Shown here: positions 1 to 5,542 of the stretch, piece by piece | Numbering within the stretch: position 1 is the first letter of the stretch | How the letters are laid out: every line of letters begins with the position of its first letter | Source of the DNA: CAYFMH01 sp964344775 | GTDB taxonomy: Bacteria; Patescibacteriota; Gracilibacteria; UBA4473 | Assembly (NCBI GenBank): GCA_964344775.1 | Contig: CAYFOO010000073.1 | Coordinates: 1 to 6,363, forward strand | Length of the DNA: 6,363 nt | Direction of reading: 5' to 3' | Notes under the pieces: model-generated | What the model was told of the DNA's origin: nothing | The model's database searches: none | The model's input: only the letters and a program-made list of their open reading frames with translations | Translations under genes and position numbers: made by a program

Positions 1-47
1 GGGATTGGGGATAATGCACCTGTCGCTTTTTTTATTGTGCAGAAACT

Positions 48-612
48 CTATTTTTGAGCCAGATTTTTCAACTCTCTTGCTACTCCATACATTTTTAATG
101 CTCTTGCAATAGGAACTATACTGAGAGGGTTCCTAAGGCTTTTTTTTGTCTTATTGCTAACGGCATATTATCTATGGTCTGAAGATTGTGAAGTCGATCT
201 GCTAATTTTATGATAAGTATATTTGGGTCTTCTTCAAAAAAAGAAAGATTTTTTTCTAAAAACTTCCCTTTGAAATAATCATTTGTAAGAGCATAAACAT
301 AAAGTGCCACTTCTTCTCCAAATTTCTCTCTTATATGTTCAAGTGTAATAGTAGAATCTTCAATCGCGTCATGAAGTATGGCAGCAATAACCATATTAAC
401 TATTATCGATTTTTTTAATTTTTTTTCCACTTCAAAAGAATCTTTCCTACGGCCAAAGGATGCGTAACAAAATCTTCTCCTGACCTCCTTGTCTGGCCTC
501 AATGAGCTTTTTTACACAAAGCACAAGCACGAATAATTCTCTCCTGATCTTTTTTTGAAAATTCATTCAACAGGGGATATATATCGCTTTCTTGGTAAAA
601 ATCTTTTGACAT
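48..612 (-). pseudogene. Broken small HD-domain (p)ppGpp hydrolase-like gene (SAH/Mesh1-like)
   Basis: Three frames of the minus strand join into one RelA/SpoT-type HD protein. From ATG 612-610 the frame reads MSKDFYQESD, then FSKKDQERIIRACALCKKAH, and hits TGA at 501-499. The same frame continues GQTRRSGEDFVTHPLAVGKI up to an 8-A run (plus-strand T run 419-426), where one missing A shifts the frame. The next frame carries ILHDAIEDS and IKLADRLHNLQTI and stops at TAG 118-116, where one base is missing from what was probably a Tyr codon. The frame after that gives VPIARALKMYGVARELKNLA and ends at TAG 50-48. Repaired, it is about 188 aa, HD domain only, with no synthetase, like small alarmone hydrolases that remove pyrophosphate from (p)ppGpp. 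All HD metal and catalytic motifs (GQxR, HP, HDxxED, LADRLHN) survive, so decay looks recent. Two indels plus a nonsense codon argue against a single sequencing error, although the A-run indel alone could be one. It is divergent from the regulator at 678. Confidence 0.85.
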
Positions 613-677
613 TTCTAAGTGATTATGAGAGTAAAAGCCCATGGCTCTCTCATTTTTTTGATATTAAGAAAAAAAAT

Positions 678-2276
678 ATGAAAAACAATAAATCAATTCA
701 CGAAGAATTAAAGTCCTTTTTGAAAAAAGAAAATTTTTCTGAAGATGAAATTGCTTTGCTGGTTGTATTTATGGAAGAAAAAAAAATAAAACCTAGTCAT
801 TCTCTTCTCAAAAAAAAGAATAATAAAAAAGCACTAGAATCTCTATTAAAGAAAAAAATCATTCGTGCATATAAAGAAAACGGTAATTCAGTTTATTCTC
901 TAGATTCTCTCGAAAGCTTTTTTGCATGGATAAAAACTAATACTTCACAAAAAATAAATAACCTTCGTCACCAAACTAACACTTTTATTGATCATTTGAG
1001 GTTTTCTCTCGGGGATGCTGTAAAATCAAAAATTACTTTTTATGAAGGTGTCGAAGGAATAATGGATTCTTATCGCCATATTTTGGAACACGCAGAAAAA
1101 GAAGTATGTGCTTATTATTCAGTTTTAGAAGCAGTTCAACCAGAATTACAGCTCTTTTTTGACAACGAATTTGCTATTAAGCGAGCACAAAAAGGTATTT
1201 TTTCCCGAAACATTGCCCCAAAAACACCAACCACTACCTATTTTAAATTACGATCCAAAGAAGCTTTTATGGAAATAAGGCTTTTGCCTCCAAAACTTCT
1301 TCCACTGCTTAATGGGGAAGTAAACATCTATGGGAAATATATACATTGTATGGCCTATAATGAAAAAGGGGGATTTGCCCTTGTTATTGAAGATGAAAGC
1401 CTTTCTCGCCTACAAAAAGCCATCTTTGAAATTGCTTGGGAAAGCAGCAAATACGCACTTCCAGGCAAGTTTTTGTATAACATCCCTCAAGAAGAATCTT
1501 CTGATATATTAAAAGAACATATTTATGTAACTGATAACATTAAGTCTATTCTACAAAATATTAATTCTCGAAAAGATAAATTCCCTGCAAATCTGAGAGA
1601 AAAATGGGCCGATGCAAAAGCTGAATACATAACCACCCCAGAAGGAGGACGCACATTAAAAGTCTGTGGACTGGAAGTTATGTCAGACTTTGAGACTCCT
1701 TATATGAAAGAATTGGCAAAAATAGGGACCATGCACGGCGGTAAAATTTTAGATATATTTTTTGGTCTTGGTTTGGCTAGTGAAGCGATAGAAAAATTAA
1801 GAAAAACTAGAAAAATAACAGAACATCATATTACTGTTAAAAATAAGGAAATATTAAAACAAGCAAAAAAATGGAGAAATGCCCAACCTCACAAAGATAA
1901 AATCTTTATCCACGAAGGAGGTTGGGAAAATATTTTACCAAAACTTCAAAAAGAAGGACATGTTTTTGATGGTGTTATTTTTAATGGTTTTCCTCTCGAA
2001 ATTGATGATATCGGAAGGTGTTGTGTCCGTTTTCTCTATTCTCTTTTGAAACTTCAATTAGTTAAAGAAAAAACAGGTATTATTACATTTTATATGGATT
2101 CAATAGATGGATTTGGAAACTCTTTCCAAAAATACTTACAAATGTTGGGAATAAGAGATGTTCGTGCAAAAAAAATTGATATTAAACTCCCAAAACGAGG
2201 TTGTGAATATTGGAATGAATCATTCTTTTTAGCCCCACTTTTGACGGATATTAAATACCCAGAAAACACGATATAG
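678..2276 (+). CDS. TrmB-like transcriptional regulator fused to a GAMT-like methyltransferase-fold domain
   Basis: Numbering is from ATG 678 (532 aa). Residues 1-77 form a winged-helix region: FSEDEIALL, then NNKKALESLLKKKII, then a basic wing. Residues about 98-260 look like the TrmB effector domain (KSKITFYEGVEGIMDSYRHI at 116-135, then a LR-S...EIR segment and a VIEDES stretch before IFEIAWESS). Residues about 301-525 resemble guanidinoacetate methyltransferase and the related RMT2 family: WADAKAEY, VMSDFETPYM, GGKILDIFFGLGLA, KKWRNAQPHK, GGWENILPKL, FDGVIFNGFPLE, CEYWNESFFLAPLLT. The fold signature is clear, but the SAM-ribose acid of GAMT is Val387 and the catalytic Asp position is Asn436, so activity is doubtful. 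I infer a DNA-binding regulator whose third domain senses a SAM- or guanidino-type ligand. Start: the frame extends to a TTG at 555, but that would run antisense through the HD pseudogene's start, so I prefer ATG 678; no clear Shine-Dalgarno is visible. rel follows after 15 bp, probably in the same transcript. Confidence 0.8.
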   Translation: MKNNKSIHEELKSFLKKENFSEDEIALLVVFMEEKKIKPSHSLLKKKNNKKALESLLKKKIIRAYKENGNSVYSLDSLESFFAWIKTNTSQKINNLRHQTNTFIDHLRFSLGDAVKSKITFYEGVEGIMDSYRHILEHAEKEVCAYYSVLEAVQPELQLFFDNEFAIKRAQKGIFSRNIAPKTPTTTYFKLRSKEAFMEIRLLPPKLLPLLNGEVNIYGKYIHCMAYNEKGGFALVIEDESLSRLQKAIFEIAWESSKYALPGKFLYNIPQEESSDILKEHIYVTDNIKSILQNINSRKDKFPANLREKWADAKAEYITTPEGGRTLKVCGLEVMSDFETPYMKELAKIGTMHGGKILDIFFGLGLASEAIEKLRKTRKITEHHITVKNKEILKQAKKWRNAQPHKDKIFIHEGGWENILPKLQKEGHVFDGVIFNGFPLEIDDIGRCCVRFLYSLLKLQLVKEKTGIITFYMDSIDGFGNSFQKYLQMLGIRDVRAKKIDIKLPKRGCEYWNESFFLAPLLTDIKYPENTI

Positions 2277-2291
2277 TTCATTTCCAACCAA

Positions 2292-4319
2292 ATGACCAGC
2301 TCAAATACGTCCTTCAAAAATCCTGATTTTGAAAAAGAGCTTGAACAAATTATAAAAGAAGTTCGAGCGTACTATCCTGACTTTGATGCAGATCAAGAAA
2401 AAAGAATTCGGGATTCTTTTTGGTTTGCTAAAGAAAAACACGAAGGTCAAAAAAGATATTCCGGAGAACCCTATTTCATACATCCAGTTGCTGCAACAAA
2501 TATATTAATTTCTATCAAACCAGACATTGAAACTATTCAAGCTTGTTTGCTGCACGATGTAATCGATGACACTGATGCTACTCCCGAAGAAATTGAAGAA
2601 AAATTTGGAAAAAAAATACGATTCCTCACAGAAGGCGTATCAAATGTTTCGAAGGTTCAGTTAAAGAATTCTCAACGAGAACTCGGAAATATTAGAAAAT
2701 TGTTTGTCGCCATGGCCCAAGACATTCGAGTGGTTTTTATTAAACTTGCTGATCGGATCCATAACCTCTCTACACTTAAATATGTCCCTGAAAAAAACCA
2801 AAAAAGAATCGCCAAAGAATCCCTGGAAGTATACGCCCCAGTTGCCAATAAATTAGGACTTTTCGGATTCAAAACACAAATCGAAGATTATAGTTTTAAA
2901 CATCTATATCCACGAGATTATGCAAAAATATCTGCAGAAGTAACCGCTTCTAGAAATGAACAAAAAGAATTTATTGAAAAAGCGAAAAAAGAAATTGAAA
3001 AAGTCTTGGAGGTGGAAAAAATTGATGTAGCAGAAATTCATGGGCGTCCAAAAAACCTATACTCAATTTATGCAAAAATGAAGCGTAAAGAATTCTCTTC
3101 TGTTTCAGAAGTATTTGATCTTTTTGCTATAAGAATTTTGGTAAAAGCCCCTTCAGACTGTTATCGAGTATTGGGAATACTACATTCCAAATGGCATCCA
3201 ATTCCCAAACGATTCAAAGATTATATTTCTATTCCAAAACCAAATGGATACCAAAGTCTGCACACAACTATTTTGGGGTTTGGAAAAGTACCACTTGAAA
3301 TCCAAATAAAAACTATGGATATGCATTTGGATGCAGAATACGGACCTGCAGCTCACTGGGCATACAAACATGCAAAGCATTCAAATTTTGATAATGATTA
3401 TGTCAAAAGGATGGATTGGTTTCCTCAGCACATCCCTACAGATGAGCAAGAACCATTAGAAAATTTTTATGAAAAAGTTTCTCAATCTATTTTGGGAGAC
3501 AGAGTCTATGTATTTACCCCAAAAGGAGAAATCATAACTCTCCCCGTGGACTCCACTCCAGTAGATTTTGCTTTTGCGATCCACTCAGATATTGGAGCTT
3601 CTTGTGTAGGAGCAAAAGTAGATGGGATGATAAAAACGTTGGACTACAAGCTCCAAAGTGGCCAGGTAGTAGAAATCTTGACTCAGAAAGGACGAACTCC
3701 AAACCCCGAATGGCTTAATTTTGTAAAATCTTCCCGCACCATTGGTAAAATAAAAAACTACATCAATAAATTGAGAGAAGAGGATCATTCACAACAAGAA
3801 ACTAGCCTTTTGAGAAAAAAGCAACCGATAGTAGAAAAAATTGAGAAACCTCCAATTCTCCAAAAACTAGGGAAACTATTTACTCCTACCAAAAAAGAAA
3901 AACCAGAAATTGTTATCGGAGGAGCACGCAACCTTCCTTATCATCTGGCTTCTTGCTGCAAACCTCGCGTCGGAAAAAACATCATTGCTTACAAAACAAG
4001 AGGCCTTCGATTTACTATTCATGAAATGGACTGCAAAGAACTTCCTTCACTTGATCCATCTCGATTTTTAGAAGCCTACTTCAAAATAGAAAAATTAATA
4101 GAAATACAATGTAGGGATCGTATCGGTCTTTTTAAAGATATTTCTCAAAAAATTGCAAACCATGGTATAAATATCACTCAATCAGTTCTCAAATTGGATA
4201 AAAAAGAAAATATCACCTACTGGTCCATTCGTATGGAATGTACTTCCACCTCAGAATATGAAGAATTAATAAAAGAATTAAAAAACGTACCGGAAGTAAT
4301 CACATTGACAAAGAATTAG
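2292..4319 (+). CDS. rel: Bifunctional (p)ppGpp synthetase/hydrolase Rel (RelA/SpoT family)
   Basis: A complete 675-aa long RSH protein that makes and degrades the stringent-response alarmone (p)ppGpp in the cytoplasm. The HD hydrolase domain (about 40-200) has HEGQKRYSGEPYFIHP at 50-65, HDVIDDT at 88-94 and KLADRIHN at 151-158. The synthetase domain (about 245-360) has GRPKNLYSIYAKMKRK, VFDLFAIRI, KDYISIPKPNGYQSLHTT and LEIQIKTMDMHLDAEYG. The loop reads RFKD (307-310), the RxKD type found in bifunctional Rel/SpoT rather than the ExDD of RelA. TGS domain: about 403-464 (AFAIHSDIG, His431). Zinc-finger domain: CC at 555-556, His577 and Cys581. ACT domain: about 602-673. Ribosome-associated activation is therefore expected. 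One oddity is HDxxDD in place of the usual HDxxED in the hydrolase site. ATG 2292 places the HD domain at the usual distance; the preceding ttccaacca is not a Shine-Dalgarno. It lies 15 bp after the TrmB-GAMT gene, in a likely operon. Confidence 0.97.
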   Translation: MTSSNTSFKNPDFEKELEQIIKEVRAYYPDFDADQEKRIRDSFWFAKEKHEGQKRYSGEPYFIHPVAATNILISIKPDIETIQACLLHDVIDDTDATPEEIEEKFGKKIRFLTEGVSNVSKVQLKNSQRELGNIRKLFVAMAQDIRVVFIKLADRIHNLSTLKYVPEKNQKRIAKESLEVYAPVANKLGLFGFKTQIEDYSFKHLYPRDYAKISAEVTASRNEQKEFIEKAKKEIEKVLEVEKIDVAEIHGRPKNLYSIYAKMKRKEFSSVSEVFDLFAIRILVKAPSDCYRVLGILHSKWHPIPKRFKDYISIPKPNGYQSLHTTILGFGKVPLEIQIKTMDMHLDAEYGPAAHWAYKHAKHSNFDNDYVKRMDWFPQHIPTDEQEPLENFYEKVSQSILGDRVYVFTPKGEIITLPVDSTPVDFAFAIHSDIGASCVGAKVDGMIKTLDYKLQSGQVVEILTQKGRTPNPEWLNFVKSSRTIGKIKNYINKLREEDHSQQETSLLRKKQPIVEKIEKPPILQKLGKLFTPTKKEKPEIVIGGARNLPYHLASCCKPRVGKNIIAYKTRGLRFTIHEMDCKELPSLDPSRFLEAYFKIEKLIEIQCRDRIGLFKDISQKIANHGINITQSVLKLDKKENITYWSIRMECTSTSEYEELIKELKNVPEVITLTKN

Positions 4320-4334
4320 TTTTGGATATAATAT
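4306..4334 (+). promoter_or_regulatory. Predicted sigma70 promoter at the 3' end of rel, facing ssrA
   Basis: A perfect -35 TTGACA (4306-4311) lies inside the last codons of rel. TAATAT (4329-4334) follows at a 17-bp spacing; the overlapping perfect TATAAT (4327-4332) would give 15 bp. The predicted start is near 4341, on the first unit of the AACTTAG repeat and about 205 nt upstream of mature tmRNA. This is the best promoter-like sequence I found ahead of ssrA; the long leader would be removed by RNase P and other processing. It is prediction only: AT-rich DNA yields chance -10 matches, but the exact TTGACA at good spacing is less likely by chance. Confidence 0.5.
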
Positions 4335-4340
4335 TTTTAG

Positions 4341-4368
4341 AACTTAGAACTTAGAACTTAGAACTTAG
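4341..4368. repeat. (AACTTAG)x4 tandem heptamer repeat
   Basis: Four perfect, contiguous 7-bp units (4341-4347, 4348-4354, 4355-4361, 4362-4368), preceded by TTTTTAG and followed by TTATTAGTTTTTAG, which looks like degenerate further units. It lies 21 bp after the rel stop codon, in the non-coding leader of ssrA. Unit number in such repeats can change by strand slippage. No function can be assigned from sequence. Confidence 0.9.
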
Positions 4369-4501
4369 TTATTAGTTTTTAGAAAAAAGAAGAGGTTCTT
4401 TTACATGACGAGAGAAAATAAATTGAGAATGAAAAATTTTAAAAAATCCCAGAATTTTATCTACCAGTTTAAAGTATGGGGCAGATGAAATTTTGAGAGG
4501 A

Positions 4502-4542
4502 AGGATTTCGGAATCCCGAGTACTCGGGATGCAGACAATCCT
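4502..4542. promoter_or_regulatory. Nested inverted repeat just upstream of tmRNA
   Basis: ATCCCGAGTACTCGGGAT (4513-4530) is a perfect 18-bp palindrome ending 17 bp before the tmRNA 5' end. It sits inside a second pair, AGGATT (4502-4507) with AATCCT (4537-4542). GGATT (4503-4507) can instead pair with AATCC (4512-4516), which would compete with the palindrome. In RNA this could be a leader hairpin affecting 5' processing; in DNA it could be a dimer-binding operator or a dispersed repeat. The inverted repeats are seen directly; their function is inference. No T tract follows, so it is not a canonical terminator. Confidence 0.55.
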
Positions 4543-4547
4543 GACGA

Positions 4548-4991
4548 GGGGGTGAACTGGCTTTGACGGGGAGAATTGAAATTTATTTTTGGCGTTCACG
4601 GCATGTACAGTTGCCGGCAGATCCACTGTGCAAAACCATAAGTGCAAAACCTTTGGTACAACGAACTCACAAAGCACTACGAAGCCTAGCTCGAGCTTTT
4701 ACTCCTGAAGTACTTGCTCCTGCTTACGCTCGTTTTGCTTAATCTGAGCTCACAGATAAATCTTGCTTGAGCCTTTTTGCTCGCAAGTGACTATAAGTTT
4801 GGTGCGAAACTTATCAGTCCATTTAGCACCTTACTTTTGGAGACTTATCCGTTTCAAAAGGACAATTCTGGATAAAAGTTAGGTCTTTTTTGTTTAGTTT
4901 TTAGGGCCTGACTCAAACAAACTAAACTATGAGCGTAGAAGAAACTAGGTTTCCTCTTCGGACGCGAGTTCGATACTCGCCACCTCCACCA
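4548..4991 (+). ncRNA. ssrA: Transfer-messenger RNA (tmRNA)
   Basis: One-piece tmRNA, 444 nt, which rescues stalled ribosomes with SmpB and tags the nascent protein for proteolysis. The 5' end GGGGGTGAACTGGCTTTGAC pairs with the 3' end CACCTCC before an encoded CCA. The acceptor stem is 4548-4554 with 4981-4987, and its third pair is G4550-U4985, the G3-U70 wobble recognised by alanyl-tRNA synthetase. T-arm: stem GCGAG (4964-4968) with CTCGC (4976-4980) around loop TTCGATA. Pseudoknot PK1: CGGCA (4599-4603) with TGCCG (4612-4616), and GTACAG (4605-4610) with CTGTGC (4626-4631, one G-U pair). The resume codon is GCA 4644, with U and A at -5 and -4 as in E. coli. The tag frame ends at TAA 4740-4742. 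A later segment pairs GTTTAGTTT with AAACTAAAC, consistent with the downstream pseudoknot region. Boundaries are set by the acceptor pairing and CCA. Confidence 0.96.
4644..4742 (+). other. tmRNA proteolysis-tag reading frame (32 codons plus TAA)
   Basis: Starting at GCA 4644 the frame runs 32 codons. The encoded tag starts AKPLVQRTHK, has a basic middle (ALRSLARAF), and ends LAPAYARFA before TAA. The Ala-rich, hydrophobic C-terminus (YARFA) is in keeping with tags read by ClpXP-type proteases, such as the YALAA end in E. coli. It is far longer and more basic than the common tags of about 10 residues. The choice of resume codon rests on PK1 position and the U/A at -5/-4, so the start is a prediction. 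Confidence 0.75.
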
Positions 4992-5014
4992 GAAATTTGC
5001 TGACGCAAATTTCT
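4991..5014 (+). repeat. Perfect 10-bp hairpin abutting the tmRNA CCA end
   Basis: AGAAATTTGC (4991-5000), loop TGAC, GCAAATTTCT (5005-5014). Its first A is also the last base of the encoded CCA. The stem is AT-rich with no following T tract (AAGAATGAAG comes next), so it is at best a non-canonical terminator. It could instead be a 3' processing or protective structure, or a dispersed palindromic repeat. Confidence 0.6.
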
Positions 5015-5038
5015 AAGAATGAAGAATTAAGAATTTAG

Positions 5039-5123
5039 AAAAAAGAATGAAGGTACTTCAGGACTTATTTAATGAAAGCAAATTTCCCTTCTTATTCTTA
5101 TCCTTACACTTCATTCTTTTTTT
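5039..5123. repeat. 85-bp segment bounded by 15-bp perfect inverted repeats
   Basis: AAAAAAAGAATGAAG (5039-5053) is exactly complementary to CTTCATTCTTTTTTT (5109-5123). The interior of about 55 bp is non-coding and pyrimidine-rich on its right half. The right arm ends in seven T, so as RNA it could be a long-loop terminator of the tmRNA transcript; as DNA it resembles a tiny terminal-inverted-repeat element. A second partial copy of the left arm (AAGAATGAAG) lies at 5015-5024. The repeat is seen directly; neither role is proven. Confidence 0.5.
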
Positions 5124-5187
5124 GTGATGTTTGAATTTTAAAAGTTTGATATTTCCTCTCAAAAAAATTAAGTCTTAAGAAAGAGAA

Positions 5188-5538
5188 ATGTTTGAATTCG
5201 AAAAATTCCCAGTTTATATCAAGTCTGAACAAACCTATGCCAAAGTGGTTAAATTTCTGACAACAACAAAAATAGATCAAAACCTTAAAGATCAACTTCG
5301 AAGAGCTGCTTTAAGTGTTGTTTTAAATATTGCCGAAGGAGCCGGAAAATATAGCAAAAAAGACAAGAAAAATTTTTACACTATTTCTCGAGGATCTGTT
5401 CACGAATGTGTAGCTATCCTCCGTATTTTAAGAATAGAAGGAAAAATTGATAAAAAATTGTTTCAAGAGTTATATTCAGATCTCACAGAAATTAGCAAAA
5501 TGCTTTCGGGCCTTATTAATAGTATGACAAAACATTAA
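5188..5538 (+). CDS. Four-helix-bundle protein (23S rRNA intervening-sequence / S23 family)
   Basis: A 116-aa protein matching the small four-helix-bundle family first known from intervening sequences in bacterial 23S rRNA genes and related to the accessory protein Avd of diversity-generating retroelements. It opens MFEFEKFPVYIKS, the family's usual beginning, which supports ATG 5188. The hallmark central helix QLRRAALSVVLNIAEGAG is at 36-53, SKKDKKNF at 56-63, and RGSVHECVAILRIL at 68-81, with a final helix ending MLSGLINSM. Length is typical, and it should pentamerise and bind nucleic acid if it behaves like characterised relatives. It is not inside an rRNA gene here and no reverse transcriptase or variable repeat is visible, so its role is unknown. 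AAGAAAGAG just upstream is a weak ribosome-binding site. The hydrolase start follows 4 bp after its stop, implying co-translation. Confidence 0.92.
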   Translation: MFEFEKFPVYIKSEQTYAKVVKFLTTTKIDQNLKDQLRRAALSVVLNIAEGAGKYSKKDKKNFYTISRGSVHECVAILRILRIEGKIDKKLFQELYSDLTEISKMLSGLINSMTKH

Positions 5539-5542
5539 CTCC

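Noticed and set aside
1..47. TGCAC (15-19) and GTGCA (37-41) with a T7 run between them, as a terminator.
   Set aside because: The T run lies in the loop, not after the stem, and the stem is only 5 bp; nothing else is seen in this edge segment.
499..501. In-frame TGA in the HD gene at the HxGQ motif, where Gly is a frequent residue, as if UGA coded glycine (code 25 of Gracilibacteria/SR1).
   Set aside because: The three other well-supported genes upstream of the hydrolase have no in-frame TGA although they use many glycines, and this gene also carries two frameshifts; a nonsense mutation explains it better.
606..635. TTGACA at 606-611 as a promoter for the regulator-rel operon.
   Set aside because: No acceptable -10 at 16-18 bp (GAGTAA or AGTAAA only), and it overlaps the start codon of the minus-strand pseudogene.
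555..677. TTG start at 555 giving the regulator 41 extra N-terminal residues.
   Set aside because: Those residues lie antisense to the HD pseudogene start, do not resemble a TrmB N-terminus, and an ATG at 678 begins right before the winged helix.
4372..4677. A 101-codon minus-strand open frame across the ssrA leader and 5' half.
   Set aside because: It overlaps a well-supported tmRNA and has no recognisable protein features.
5188..5538. Four-helix-bundle protein as Avd of a diversity-generating retroelement.
   Set aside because: No reverse transcriptase, template repeat or variable repeat is visible in the window; the sequence fits the general 23S-IVP family.
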